Below are positions 48,388-58,748 of a DNA stretch of 64,000 bases, piece after piece (position 1 is the first letter of the stretch; the number at the start of each line of letters is the position of its first letter). The DNA comes from Marinicauda salina (lineage in GTDB: Bacteria > Pseudomonadota > Alphaproteobacteria > Caulobacterales > Maricaulaceae), in NCBI RefSeq assembly GCF_003122085.1, contig NZ_QEXV01000001.1:186001-250000 (forward strand), given 5' to 3'. Below the pieces are notes generated by a model that searched no databases, was not told the origin of the DNA, and saw only the letters and a list, made by a program, of their open reading frames with translations. A program made the position numbers and the translations under genes.

Positions 48388-49046
48388 GCGCGGGGCTCCT
48401 CGTTGCGCGGCTTCAGGCCGGCCTGCTTCATCCGCCACAGGCACAGCTCGATGCGATCCTGACCGAAGAAGGGCTCGCCGTCGAAGACGAGCGTCGGCAC
48501 GCCCCAGTGGCCGGCCGCGGCGAGCGCGGCCTCGTTGTCGGCGATCACCGCCTCGACGCGCTCGGCTTCGGAATCGACGACGGCCTCGAGCGCGGCGAGA
48601 TCGATTCCTTCCGGCTTAAGGGCGGCGGCCAGCCGTCCCGGCTCGGTCCAGCGCTCGCCCGACCAGATCAGCCGCGAGGCGGCGTCGAGAAAGGCCAGCC
48701 CGCGCCCCGCCTCCGCCGCCGCGACGCCCAGGCGCGTCAAGCGCATGACCCGCGACTGGTCGGCCGCCGGCGCGCCGGTGTCGGGATCGATGGCGACCGG
48801 ATCGGGATCGGGCGGCGCGATCGGAACGCCGAGAAACTCGCCCAGCCGGGCGACGTCGATCAGGAGGTATTCGACCCAGCGCCGGCCCCGGCTCTCGAAG
48901 AAGTCATCCTCGCGCAGGGCGAGCGGACGAACCGGCCTGACATTGACCGAGAGGTCCCACGCGCGCTCCAGCGCGCGGATGCGCGGCGTGGCGAGATAGC
49001 TGTACGGGCTGCGGAAGGACCAGAAGAGATCGACGGCGAGGGTCAT
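48384..49046 (-). CDS. 2-hydroxychromene-2-carboxylate isomerase-like DsbA-family protein
   Basis: The 220-residue protein has the kappa-class/HCCA isomerase layout: 'DLFWSFRSPYSYLATPRI' with the active serine, a helical insertion, and 'AAAGHWGVPTLVFDGEPFFGQDRIELCLWRM' with the cis-Pro loop. In Pseudomonas the enzyme uses glutathione in naphthalene degradation; here there is no other aromatic pathway gene, so the substrate is open. It is translationally coupled to the DUF1330 gene. Confidence 0.85.
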   Translation of the reverse strand: MTLAVDLFWSFRSPYSYLATPRIRALERAWDLSVNVRPVRPLALREDDFFESRGRRWVEYLLIDVARLGEFLGVPIAPPDPDPVAIDPDTGAPAADQSRVMRLTRLGVAAAEAGRGLAFLDAASRLIWSGERWTEPGRLAAALKPEGIDLAALEAVVDSEAERVEAVIADNEAALAAAGHWGVPTLVFDGEPFFGQDRIELCLWRMKQAGLKPRNEEPRA

Positions 49047-49095
49047 GCCGCGGGACTATCATGCGTCTCGCCGGCGCAGGCAAACCTCGTCCCGG

Positions 49096-49503
49096 TCAGA
49101 GATGGAGCGTGTCCTCGGCGGCGTCGCGGACATGGTCGAGCAGGGCGCGGCTCTTCTCCTCGTCGCGGCCGTGGAAGAAGTCGTTCTTGTCCAGTAGCGT
49201 GACGTGCGGAGCGATGCGGTCCGCGTCGACCAGCGCGGAGCCGGTCAGCACGAGGATCGGGGTGGCGCTGGCGTGGCGCTCGATCATCGCGATGGTCTCG
49301 ACCGGATCGGTGGAGTCGGGAAGGCGAAGATCGGCCACGACGAGGTCGTACTTGCGACGCGCCAGCATGTAGCGCGCATCCACCAGCGTGCGCGCCACCT
49401 CGAGCTTCACGTCGAGGCCTCCGGCGTCGAACAGCGCGTGCTGGAGCAGCATGGCGTCGGCGAAATCATCCTCGATGTGCAGGACCCGGATCGAATCGCC
49501 CAT
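49096..49503 (-). CDS. Stand-alone response-regulator receiver protein
   Basis: The 135-residue single receiver domain has the acidic pair 'HIEDDFADA' (E11, D12), the phosphorylation site D58 ('DLVVADLRLPD'), 'ILVLTGSALVD' and the conserved lysine in 'LLDKNDFF'. It has no output domain. It may serve the hybrid kinase at 45869 or another partner by phosphotransfer. ATG 49503 has a GAGGGAGG site; it lies about 65 bases downstream of folD on the same strand. Confidence 0.88.
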   Translation of the reverse strand: MGDSIRVLHIEDDFADAMLLQHALFDAGGLDVKLEVARTLVDARYMLARRKYDLVVADLRLPDSTDPVETIAMIERHASATPILVLTGSALVDADRIAPHVTLLDKNDFFHGRDEEKSRALLDHVRDAAEDTLHL

Positions 49504-49568
49504 CGCGGCCTCCCTCTTGAACGCACTCAACGGGTAGGCGCGACGCGTTATGGAAGCGTTAAGACGGC

Positions 49569-50501
49569 TCAGAGCGCGGCGAGCGCGGCGGGTTCGTCGA
49601 GACCCGCGCGCAGCGCCGCCGCGCGCACCGCGTTGGCCAGCAGCATGGCGATCGTCATGGGCCCCACGCCGCCGGGCACCGGCGTGATGAAGGCGGCGCG
49701 TTCGGCGGCCTCGTCGTAGGCGACGTCGCCGATGAGGCGGGTCTTGCCCTCCCCCTTCTCGGGGGCGTCGATCCGGTTGATCCCGACATCTAGCACCAGC
49801 GCGCCCGGCTTGATCCAGTCTCCGCGGACCATTTCCGGCCGGCCGACGGCGGCGAGCACGATGTCGGCTCCCGCGCACAGCGCCGGAAGGTCCCGGGTGC
49901 GCGAGTGCGCCATCGTCACCGTGCAGTTCTGCTCCAGGAACAGCATCGCGGCGGGCTTGCCGACCAGGATCGAGCGTCCGATCACCACGACGGAGCGGCC
50001 GGAGAGATCGCCCAGCGCCTTGCGCGCCAGCCACACGCAGCCCGACGGCGTGCACGGCCTCAGCCCGGGCGCGCCGAGCATGAGCCGGCCGGCGCTTTCG
50101 GCGGTGAGCCCGTCGACGTCCTTGGCCGGATCGATGGCGTCGATGACGCGCCGCGAATCGATGTGATCGGGCAGCGGCATCTGGACGAGAATCCCGTCCA
50201 CGCCGTCATCGGCGTTGAGCGCATTCACCAGAGCGACGAGGTCGGCCTCGGAGATGTCGGCGGGCTCGAGATGCTCGATCGAGCGCATGCCGGCCGCCTC
50301 GGTGCGCTTTATCTTGTTGCGGACATAGACCTGGCTGGCGGGATCCTCGCCGACCAGCACGACAGCGAGACAGGGCGGGCGGCCGAGCGCGGCGGCGAGC
50401 TCGCCGGCGCCCGCCTTCGCGGCGGCGTCGATCGTGGCGGCGGCGGCCTTGCCGTCGATGACGGCGGCCCGGCCCTCGACAGGTTTGATGAAGTCGGTCA
50501 T
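49569..50501 (-). CDS. folD: Bifunctional methylene-THF dehydrogenase/methenyl-THF cyclohydrolase
   Basis: FolD interconverts methylene-, methenyl- and formyl-tetrahydrofolate. The 310-residue protein has '[28 protein letters not shown]' (catalytic Tyr/Lys), '[13 protein letters not shown]', '[10 protein letters not shown]', the NADP site '[19 protein letters not shown]' and '[16 protein letters not shown]'. It overlaps the DUF167 gene stop by ATGA. The yggT-DUF167-folD order suggests one operon. Confidence 0.96.
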   Translation of the reverse strand: MTDFIKPVEGRAAVIDGKAAAATIDAAAKAGAGELAAALGRPPCLAVVLVGEDPASQVYVRNKIKRTEAAGMRSIEHLEPADISEADLVALVNALNADDGVDGILVQMPLPDHIDSRRVIDAIDPAKDVDGLTAESAGRLMLGAPGLRPCTPSGCVWLARKALGDLSGRSVVVIGRSILVGKPAAMLFLEQNCTVTMAHSRTRDLPALCAGADIVLAAVGRPEMVRGDWIKPGALVLDVGINRIDAPEKGEGKTRLIGDVAYDEAAERAAFITPVPGGVGPMTIAMLLANAVRAAALRAGLDEPAALAAL

Positions 50502-50827
50502 GGCGCGCTCCCCTGAACCAGCCCTCGCGCGGCGTCAAGGGCGGGATGGCCGGCCGGCGCGGCGACGGCGAAGACCTTGTCGCGCGACGCGCCCCCGGCA
50601 TGCAGCGTGACGGCGGTCTTCGGCACGCCGAGCGCCTTGGCCAGAAGCTTCGCGATCGCGGCGTTGGCCGCGCCCTTCTCGGGGGCGGCGCGCACGCGGA
50701 CCTTGAGCCTGGCCCCGCCGTCGGCGCCGGCGACGACGCCCTCGATCCGGTCGGCCGCCGCGCGCGGCTGGGCCTTCACCCGCAGGCGAAAGCCCGACTT
50801 CGTCTCCTCGAGGACCGGCGCGCTCAC
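50498..50827 (-). CDS. DUF167 (YggU) family protein
   Basis: The 109-residue protein has the DUF167 core '[19 protein letters not shown]', '[47 protein letters not shown]'. It starts with GTG at 50827, overlapping the yggT stop by GTGA. It is coupled at both ends to its neighbours. The molecular role of the family is unknown. Confidence 0.9.
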   Translation of the reverse strand: MSAPVLEETKSGFRLRVKAQPRAAADRIEGVVAGADGGARLKVRVRAAPEKGAANAAIAKLLAKALGVPKTAVTLHAGGASRDKVFAVAAPAGHPALDAARGLVQGSAP

Positions 50828-51129
50828 CCCAGCAGGCGGAACAGCTGGTCGCGCACGAGCCAGTCGCGCACGAAGAACACCACCAGGAGAAGGATGAGCG
50901 GCGAGAAATCCATTCCGCCCAGCGGCGGGATCACCTGGCGGATCGGTCTGAGCAGCGGCTCGGTGACGGCGTTGGTGAAGCGCCAGATCGCGCGCACCAG
51001 CTGATTGTGCGGATTGAGCACGTTGAACGCCACCAGCCAGCTCATGATCACGCCGACGAAGATCAGCAGGATCAGGAGGCCGAGCAGGGGGTCGATGAAA
51101 TAGACGATGAGCGCCTGACCGAAGGACAT
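50824..51129 (-). CDS. YggT family membrane protein
   Basis: The 101-residue protein has two main membrane helices (about 7-35 and 74-92) and the motif 'FNVLNPHNQLVRAIWRFTNAVTEPLLRPIRQVIPPLGGMDFSPL', which defines YggT. In plants and cyanobacteria relatives assist cytochrome or nucleoid functions; in proteobacteria the role is unclear. The start has a GGGGAGAG site. Confidence 0.9.
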   Translation of the reverse strand: MSFGQALIVYFIDPLLGLLILLIFVGVIMSWLVAFNVLNPHNQLVRAIWRFTNAVTEPLLRPIRQVIPPLGGMDFSPLILLLVVFFVRDWLVRDQLFRLLG

Positions 51130-51211
51130 GGGCTCTCCCCGGGATCGCGAGCGGTCCGACGTCTCTAGCCGCGTTCCGCACGCCCGCGCAAGGCGCGGCG
51201 CCGGCGCCCGC

Positions 51212-51240
51212 TTGACAGCGGCCCGGCGCGGCCGTACCTC
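51212..51240 (+). promoter_or_regulatory. Candidate promoter of tRNA-Ala(CGC)
   Basis: A consensus TTGACA (51212-51217) is followed after 17 bases by TACCTC (51235-51240). Transcription would begin about 10 bases before the tRNA. Confidence 0.55.
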
Positions 51241-51257
51241 ACGCCTTCCTCGGGAGC

Positions 51258-51333
<76 letters not shown>

Positions 51334-51509
51334 TTCCCGCGGATTCCGGCGCATTCAGCGCGCCGACCTCCCCCGCAAAGATGATTGAACTCTAAGCCGG
51401 AATCGGGTTGCTCACCGATTTCGCATATTTCTTGTCCGGAATTCGCTTTTACGATGAACCCGAGACGGGTAATTTGCGTTAACCATTCTTCCAGGAGAGG
51501 GGGGAAGCT

Positions 51510-53084
51510 ATGGTTCCGCTCGAAGCGGTGGGACGACAAGCCGGAGAACCAGAGCCTGCTTCGAGGGGCGTCCGCGCGCCGCGGACGGCCGCGGTGCTCG
51601 TCGCGCTTCTGGCCGCGATCGGCCTGGCCGGGTGCGATTTCGGCGACGGCGGGGTCGTCGACCGGGTCTACGAGGCCTGCCTGTACGACGAGGAAGATCT
51701 CTACGAATCCGAGGATTGCCGGTGCTTCGCCGATCGCGTGAGCCGGCAGCTCGCCCCGACGGACATGTACGCCTACGCCGACATGGCCGATCGCGGTTTC
51801 TATCGCGATGCGGAGCGCCTGCGCTCGCGCTTCGGCGAGCAGACCCTGACCGATATCGAAAACATCGCCGAACGCTGCGGGCTGTGTCCTCCCGGCTCGA
51901 GCCAGGACACGAACGGAGACTGTACGTCCGACGACCCCTCCCATACCCTCCCGCAGCCCGACGCCAACCCGTTCCCGGCGCAGCCCTGGCCGTTCCGGGT
52001 CCGCCAGATCGAGCCGGAGGAGATCTGCATCGAGCGTCGGCTCTACCGCACGCAGTGCATGACCCGCGAGGCCGCCGCGCGGCTCTACAATGACGGCGCG
52101 CGCTACTGGTTGCTGCGCGGCGATGCGATGCTGTCGACGGTCGATCTCGACCGCGTCTTCCCGCCCTACCAGCTCGAGGCGACGCAGGAGCGCGGCGCTT
52201 CGGGGCTCACCGCCGAATACTATCCCGATCGGGCCTATGCGCTTCGCGACGCGATGGCCTTCTGGAACCACTCGATCCAGTGGGGCCGCCCGTTCGGCGC
52301 GCAGTCCGCCCTGATGGCGCAGCGTCGCCTGCAGGCGCACATGGTTCAGTGCGAGTCGTCGCAGACGAGCCTGTCGCGGATCTCCCGGCGCGCTCCGGGC
52401 GCGGTCGGGGACGTCATCAGCCTCGAGCTGCGCCAGCAGGCGCTCGCCGCCCTCGGCTACTACGCCGACAATGTCGACGGCGCCTACGGCCCGGCGACGC
52501 GGTCCGCCGCGCGCGGCTTCCAGCGCGAACTCGGCTATGACGAGACCGGCTCGCTGTCGCCGCGCCAGGTCACGCTTCTGATCTGCCACGCCGCCCAGAC
52601 CGCCCGCGATCCGCACATGCAGAACGCGCTCGGCATCATGTACGCCACCGGCCTGGGCGTGGCGCAGAACACCGACCTGTCGCTGGAGTGGTTCGAGACC
52701 GCGGCCCGGCGCGACGACGCCGACGCCTATTTCAATCTCGCGCTCATCTACGGCACGGGCGCCGTCCTGGGCAGCTACCGCATGTGCGGGATCATCGAGA
52801 ACCCCGAGCGCGCCGACGCCTATCTGCGCGACGCCGCCCGGCTCGGCCATCCCGTCGCGCAACGCTGGCGGCGGCATCCGGAATTCCAGAACCATCGCAA
52901 CGCAGACAGCCGGTGGGTCGCCATCGAGAACCGCCTGGAGGAAGCCGCCCACGAACGCGGCGGCGACTACTATCTCGAATGGCGCACCTGGTTCGATTTC
53001 TCGCGGATAGACGCCGCATCGCCGTCCTGTCTCGATCCCGAAGGAGGAGGCGTCGATGCCCCGCCCTATCCCCCGCAGGACTGA
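51510..53084 (+). CDS. Lipoprotein with peptidoglycan-binding and Sel1-like repeats
   Basis: The 524-residue protein has a long signal region with a lipobox (AIGLAGC-DFG). It has a Cys-rich N-domain (about 45-190), a middle segment, a peptidoglycan-binding domain (about 305-350, 'LRQQALAALGYYADNVDGAYGPATRSAARGFQRELGY') and Sel1/TPR-like repeats (about 365-445, 'QNALGIMYATGLGVAQNTDLSLEWFETAARRDDADAYFNLALIYGTG'). It likely sits in the envelope and binds cell wall while holding partners by Sel1 repeats. The ATG has a strong GGAGAGGGGGG site. It is followed by another lipoprotein. Confidence 0.82.
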   Translation: MVPLEAVGRQAGEPEPASRGVRAPRTAAVLVALLAAIGLAGCDFGDGGVVDRVYEACLYDEEDLYESEDCRCFADRVSRQLAPTDMYAYADMADRGFYRDAERLRSRFGEQTLTDIENIAERCGLCPPGSSQDTNGDCTSDDPSHTLPQPDANPFPAQPWPFRVRQIEPEEICIERRLYRTQCMTREAAARLYNDGARYWLLRGDAMLSTVDLDRVFPPYQLEATQERGASGLTAEYYPDRAYALRDAMAFWNHSIQWGRPFGAQSALMAQRRLQAHMVQCESSQTSLSRISRRAPGAVGDVISLELRQQALAALGYYADNVDGAYGPATRSAARGFQRELGYDETGSLSPRQVTLLICHAAQTARDPHMQNALGIMYATGLGVAQNTDLSLEWFETAARRDDADAYFNLALIYGTGAVLGSYRMCGIIENPERADAYLRDAARLGHPVAQRWRRHPEFQNHRNADSRWVAIENRLEEAAHERGGDYYLEWRTWFDFSRIDAASPSCLDPEGGGVDAPPYPPQD

Positions 53085-53112
53085 CCTTCAACGCCTCGCC
53101 GGAGGTTCGATC

Positions 53113-53841
53113 ATGAAACGCGCCGCGCTTGTCGTCTCCATCATGCTCGCCGGCTGCTCGACGGGCGGCGGCGACATCCACGAGCACAATCTCAGACCGG
53201 GGATCGTGCCCTCCTCGGACTCGTTCTCGGTGGAGGCCGCCGAGCGGATCTGCTCGATCGACTCGCTCACCCAGGCGCGCAATGAGTGGCGCTCGGAGAT
53301 CCGCGACACGGACTGGGCGATCGACCCCCTCATCGGTCCCGACCAGAGCGAGACCGGCGAGACCAACGTGCAGGAGCACGATTTCGTCGCGCCGCGCCCC
53401 TACGGACGCCAGACCGAGACCGTCGAGCTGGTGCGGGCTTTCGAGACCGATCTCGACGCCGCCTACCGCTTTGCGCACTCCTCGTGCCAGGCCTACGCGG
53501 TGTGCATGCACCAGCGCGGCTACGAGGAGCAGCGCTGCTCGGAATCGCGCCTGCAGTGGACCGAGGCGCGCGCGGATTTCTACGATCTCTCGGAGCGCCT
53601 CGCCGACATCCGGCTGGCGATGGCCGAGAGCTGCCCCGAATGCCGGCTCGCCGACGTCGCGCCGCGTCGCCCCGGTCATCATGGCCGACCCGGTCGCCCC
53701 CCGCACCACCAGCCGGGCGGTCATCACGGCGGCGACGGGCGCTACACCGAATGCGACGGCGTGCTCGGCGACGTGTTCACCACCAGCGCCTGCGTGGAAC
53801 GCGGCGACTATCCGCCGCGGCCGCCCTGGCGCCGCGACTGA
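53113..53841 (+). CDS. Hypothetical cysteine-rich lipoprotein
   Basis: The 242-residue protein has a lipobox (IMLAGC-STG). Mature cysteines lie in 'RICSIDS', 'SSCQAYAVCMHQ', 'QRCSES', 'ESCPECRLAD', 'TECDGV' and 'SACVERG'. The segment 'RFAHSSCQAYAVCMHQRGYEEQRC' looks like a disulfide-rich helical pair, and a Pro/His/Gly-rich linker (RPGHHGRPGRPPHHQPGGHHG, read in parts) follows. It starts 28 bases after the Sel1 lipoprotein gene, so they are probably co-expressed. No family was recognised. Confidence 0.72.
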   Translation: MKRAALVVSIMLAGCSTGGGDIHEHNLRPGIVPSSDSFSVEAAERICSIDSLTQARNEWRSEIRDTDWAIDPLIGPDQSETGETNVQEHDFVAPRPYGRQTETVELVRAFETDLDAAYRFAHSSCQAYAVCMHQRGYEEQRCSESRLQWTEARADFYDLSERLADIRLAMAESCPECRLADVAPRRPGHHGRPGRPPHHQPGGHHGGDGRYTECDGVLGDVFTTSACVERGDYPPRPPWRRD

Positions 53842-53881
53842 GGCGAACCCTCCCTTAACCGCGGGGCGCTAGCCTGCGGGC

Positions 53882-54340
53882 ATGATCTTGCGCCCGCGCA
53901 TGCTCCTCGCCGTGACGCTCGCCGCCTGCGCGATCGCGCTGGCCGCCGCCCCGAGCGCGGCCGCGGCGCCGGCGGCGTCGCCCGCCGAAAGCGAACCCGG
54001 CCGCGGCCGGGTGATCACCGGCTCGGAGGACTATGTTCCCCTCGACCCGATCGTCGCGGCGGTCCAGGCGGACTTCGCGCTCAAGGGCCTGCTGCACATC
54101 GAGGTGGGCCTCAACGCGGACAGCCCGGCCCTGCGGCGGCGCATCGAGGCGCGCATGCCCCGCCTGCGCGACGCCTACACCGCCGCGATCCTCAGCTATA
54201 CCGGGCTGGCCTACCAGTACGGCGACGTGCCGGACGCCGAGCAGATCTCGGCGATGCTCCAGCGCGCCACGGATTCGACGCTCGGCGAGACCGGCGCGAC
54301 GGTGCTGCTCGGCATGATCATCATCTACGACAACGAATAG
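53882..54340 (+). CDS. Hypothetical exported protein
   Basis: The 152-residue protein has a signal peptide (about 1-28, ending ASA/AAA) and a C-terminal domain (about 48-150) with 'YVPLDPIVAAVQADFALKGLLHIEVGLNADSPALRRRIEARMPRLRDAY' and 'ATDSTLGETGATVLLGMIII'. This pattern resembles exported proteins of Caulobacter-like bacteria and, distantly, the FliL C-terminal domain. No flagellar gene is nearby, so that link is weak. It converges on phhB. Confidence 0.65.
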   Translation: MILRPRMLLAVTLAACAIALAAAPSAAAAPAASPAESEPGRGRVITGSEDYVPLDPIVAAVQADFALKGLLHIEVGLNADSPALRRRIEARMPRLRDAYTAAILSYTGLAYQYGDVPDAEQISAMLQRATDSTLGETGATVLLGMIIIYDNE

Positions 54341-54353
54341 GCCCGGACAGGCC

Positions 54354-54635
54354 TCAGGCGATCGAGTCCATGAAGGCGGCCATGTCGCGGTCGCGCCCGG
54401 TGACGCCGCCGGCGTCGTGGGTCGTCAGCACGACCTCGACGGTGTTGTAGACGTTCGACCACTCGGGGTGGTGGTCCATTTTGTCGGCCTTCACCGCGAC
54501 CCGGCTCATGAAGCCCCACGCCTCATTGAAATCCTTGAACTTGAACGTCTTGGCGATGGCGTCGCGGTCGCCGGGGACCTTGGTCCATCCGTCGAGTTCG
54601 CCGATCACCGCCTCGGCGCCGATCTTCTCGGCCAT
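54354..54635 (-). CDS. phhB: 4a-hydroxytetrahydrobiopterin dehydratase (PCD/DCoH)
   Basis: The 93-residue enzyme recycles pterin by dehydrating 4a-carbinolamine. The active-site motif '[32 protein letters not shown]' is intact, with the two catalytic histidines. The size is standard. phhA (phenylalanine hydroxylase) is not in the window. Confidence 0.93.
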   Translation of the reverse strand: MAEKIGAEAVIGELDGWTKVPGDRDAIAKTFKFKDFNEAWGFMSRVAVKADKMDHHPEWSNVYNTVEVVLTTHDAGGVTGRDRDMAAFMDSIA

Positions 54636-54770
54636 GTGCGCGTCTCCTGTCTGTCGCTCGCCCGCGAGTCTGGAGCCCGCGCGCGCATGTTCAAGCCCGC
54701 CGGGGCGCGTTTACGGAAAAATGACCCCGGGCGGGCATGATGCGCGATCAAGTGAAGAAAGGAGGCGGCG

Positions 54771-55043
54771 ATGACCCGCTTTCTGAAGTCGGAGACCAAT
54801 CCCGAGGGCCGCAAGCTCGAGGACATCCTGCTCGAGCTGCGCGAGGATGTCCTCAAGCGCTGCACCAAGATCGCCGGCGATCATCGGCCCGAGGCGCTTC
54901 ATGTCATGGCCAACAACATGAAGATCCTCGAGCACATGACCGCCGCCATCGAGCTGGCCCAGGATTCCACCAACCTGCTCGACCGCGCCTTCGGTCCGTC
55001 CGAGGCCGACAAGGGCGGCGCGCCGCGGATCGGGGCGGCGTAG
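54771..55043 (+). CDS. Conserved-looking small cytoplasmic protein
   Basis: The 90-residue protein is mainly helical and charged ('NPEGRKLEDILLELREDVLKRCTKIAGDHRPEALHVMANNMKILEHM'), without signal or membrane segment. A strong AAAGGAGGCGGCG site sits before the ATG. It is divergent from phhB with a shared 135-base promoter region. I do not recognise a domain. Confidence 0.65.
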   Translation: MTRFLKSETNPEGRKLEDILLELREDVLKRCTKIAGDHRPEALHVMANNMKILEHMTAAIELAQDSTNLLDRAFGPSEADKGGAPRIGAA

Positions 55044-55102
55044 GCGGTCACTCGGCGGCCCGGGCAGCGGGAAAACGCCGTCTGCGGCCTGGAAACTGAT
55101 GG

Positions 55103-55714
55103 TCAGATTGGGCCTGTAATCGTCAGCAGAACGCCGGTCGCCGGCGACAGCAGAACACCGCCGGGCGTGTCCGAAACCACGCGCGCCCGTTCGGCGTCGC
55201 TGGAGACGATCGCGGTATAACCGCCGCCAAGATCGTAGCGGCGCGCTTGGGCGTCTTCCAACGCTTCAAGCGGCGGCAACGTCGTTGACTCCGCGTTGTC
55301 CAGAACCGGGTGGGCTGGCCCAGCTGCGCGAAGAGCATCTTCCCATCCGCTCAGAACGTCATTCAACGAACCGTCCATGGCGGCGATGGTGCAAATGCGC
55401 TGCCCCTGGCTCTCAGTAATCCATACGTGCACTCTGGGGATCGCGGGTGTCGCGTAGCTGGTCGCGGGAAAGTAGATGATCCGCTGATTGAATGGGTTCT
55501 CCTGAGCAACCGCGCCGACCGCGTCCACTGCGGACTTGAACTGCGCCCCTTCCACCACGGCCGGAAGGCAGACATCGCGGAGAACTCGCTCGGCGTGCGC
55601 TGGCGCGGCTGCGAAACTGTCATGCGTGCTCGCCGGCAGGCCGTACCGCCCACCAGATATGGAGCAGGCTGCGACAGCAAGACCCATCGCAGCGATAAAT
55701 GCGGTTCGAAACAT
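55103..55714 (-). CDS. Hypothetical lipoprotein downstream of the atp terminator
   Basis: The 203-residue protein has a lipobox (LAVAAC-SIS) and a compact domain with cysteines in 'RDVCLPAV' and 'RICTIAAM'. Its base composition is less G+C-rich than the atp genes. Its ATG at 55714 lies only about 15 bases past the atp operon terminator, so it would be read by terminator bypass or from a promoter overlapping the terminator. No family was recognised. Confidence 0.7.
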   Translation of the reverse strand: MFRTAFIAAMGLAVAACSISGGRYGLPASTHDSFAAAPAHAERVLRDVCLPAVVEGAQFKSAVDAVGAVAQENPFNQRIIYFPATSYATPAIPRVHVWITESQGQRICTIAAMDGSLNDVLSGWEDALRAAGPAHPVLDNAESTTLPPLEALEDAQARRYDLGGGYTAIVSSDAERARVVSDTPGGVLLSPATGVLLTITGPI

Positions 55715-55729
55715 GAGCGCCCCCGATCA

Positions 55730-55761
55730 AAGAAAAACCCCGCGCGAATACTCGCGCGGGG
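55730..55761 (-). terminator. Rho-independent terminator of the atp operon
   Basis: On the minus strand a perfect 10-bp stem CCCCGCGCGA / TCGCGCGGGG with a 4-base loop is followed by TTTTTCTTT. It ends the atpHAGDC transcript about 28 bases after the atpC stop. Confidence 0.88.
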
Positions 55762-55788
55762 CGACCCCCTGATCAATCAGGAATTGCT

Positions 55789-56193
55789 TCAGCCGTCCGC
55801 CAGCGCGGCGGTGAGCGCCTCGAACTTCCCGACGCGCTCCTCGGCGAGGCGACGCTCGTGCTCGTCCTCGGCGTCGGCGACGTCCTCGCGGGCGTTCTTG
55901 AGATCCTGGGCGACCTGGTCGCGATCGACGTCGGCCAGCTTCATCGCCTCCTCGGCGAGGATCGTCAGACCGGCCGGGGTGACCTCGGCGAATCCGCCGT
56001 GGATGAAGGTCTTCGTCACCTCGCCGCCGTCATGCACCGCGATCGCGCCCGACCGGATCGTGCTCATCAGCGGGGCGTGATCGGGCAGCACGCCGAAATC
56101 GCCGTCGCCGCCGGGCACCACGACCATGTCGACGGCGCCGGAGAAGACGCGCTCCTCGGGCGAGACGAGATCGAACTGAAGCTTCTCGGCCAT
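55789..56193 (-). CDS. atpC: ATP synthase F1 epsilon subunit
   Basis: The 134-residue protein has the N-terminal beta-barrel ('LQFDLVSPEERVFSGAVDMVVVPGGDGDFGVLPDHAPLMSTIRSG') and a C-terminal helical hairpin ('DVDRDQVAQDLKNAREDVADAEDEHERRLAEERVGKFEALTAAL'). It couples rotor torque and can inhibit the enzyme. It is the last gene of the operon; a repeat lies between it and atpD. Confidence 0.95.
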   Translation of the reverse strand: MAEKLQFDLVSPEERVFSGAVDMVVVPGGDGDFGVLPDHAPLMSTIRSGAIAVHDGGEVTKTFIHGGFAEVTPAGLTILAEEAMKLADVDRDQVAQDLKNAREDVADAEDEHERRLAEERVGKFEALTAALADG

Positions 56194-56240
56194 GCCTTCG
56201 TGCTCCTGGCCCCGTTCACGCCGGGGCGCCGAGGCCCTCG

Positions 56241-56327
56241 CCCTTCGAGACGCCCGATCCCCTCATCCTGAGGAGGCCGCGAAGCGGCCGTCTCGAAGGA
56301 CGGGGATCGGGCCCTCAGGATGAGGGC
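56241..56327. repeat. Palindromic intergenic repeat, family B copy 3, inside atp operon
   Basis: CCCTTCGAGACG and its partner CGTCTCGAAGGACG enclose CCTCATCCTGAGG, and CCTCAGGATGAGG closes the right end. The same arms occur at 17585-17680, and the CCTCATCCTGAGG pair at 3371-3473. It fills most of the 145-base gap between atpD and atpC and would form a strong hairpin in the operon mRNA. Confidence 0.85.
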
Positions 56328-56338
56328 CTCTCCAATTC

Positions 56339-57835
<1,497 letters not shown>

Positions 57836-57844
57836 TCAGTCCGC

Positions 57845-58729
57845 CTAAACCGCCTCGGCGCCGGAGATGATCTCGATCAGCTCCTTCGTGATCTTGGCCT
57901 GGCGGCTGCGGTTGTATTCCAGATTCAGGTCGTCGATCAGTTCGCCCGCATTGCGCGTGGCGTTGTCCATCGCGGCCATGCGCGCGCCCATCTCGCCGGC
58001 GGAGTTCTCCAGCAGCGCAGACAGGATCACGGTGTCGACATAGCGCGGCAGAAGCACCGAGAGGATGCTTTCCTCGTCGGGCTCGTAATCATAGACCGCG
58101 CCCTTGAGATCGGGGCGCTCGACGCTCTCGTCGATCGCCTCCTTCGCCGGGATCAGCGTCTGCGTGCGCGGCTTCTGCGAGATCACCGAGACGAACTCGG
58201 AGCTGATCACCTGGCAGACGTCGAACTCGCCGGCGTCGAACAGGGTGCGGATCTTCTCGCCGATGCGCCCGGCGACCGAGCTGTCGAGGGACTTCACCTC
58301 CTTGAGCTCGATCGTCTCGATGATCTTGTCGCTGTGCAGGCGCTTGAGCTGGTCGTAGCCCTTCTTGCCGATGCACAGGATCTTGACGGTCTTGCCTTCA
58401 GTGATGAGCGCGGAGATGCGCTCGCGGGCGCGCCGGACGATATTCGTGTTGAAGCCGCCGCACAGGCCGCGATCGGCGGTGGCGACGACCAGCAGGTGGA
58501 CGTCGTCCGATCCGGTCCCGACCAGCAGGCGCGGCGCCTCGGGACCCGTGATCGCGTTGGAGAGATTGGCCATCACAGCGGCCATCTTCTCGGCGTAGGG
58601 ACGCGCGGCCTCGGCGGCGTCCTGCGCCTTGCGCAGCTTGGCCGCGGCGACCATCTGCATCGCCTTCGTGATCTTCTGGGTCGACTTGACCGAGTTGATC
58701 CGGTTTTTCAGCTCTTTGAGGCTGGCCAT
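57845..58729 (-). CDS. atpG: ATP synthase F1 gamma subunit
   Basis: The 294-residue central shaft begins '[34 protein letters not shown]' and ends '[44 protein letters not shown]', the two long helices of the coiled coil. Middle Rossmann-like domain is normal. Its start follows the small ORF at 58749-58895 by about 19 bases. Confidence 0.97.
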   Translation of the reverse strand: MASLKELKNRINSVKSTQKITKAMQMVAAAKLRKAQDAAEAARPYAEKMAAVMANLSNAITGPEAPRLLVGTGSDDVHLLVVATADRGLCGGFNTNIVRRARERISALITEGKTVKILCIGKKGYDQLKRLHSDKIIETIELKEVKSLDSSVAGRIGEKIRTLFDAGEFDVCQVISSEFVSVISQKPRTQTLIPAKEAIDESVERPDLKGAVYDYEPDEESILSVLLPRYVDTVILSALLENSAGEMGARMAAMDNATRNAGELIDDLNLEYNRSRQAKITKELIEIISGAEAV

Positions 58730-58748
58730 GACTGATCCCGTCTGCGCG

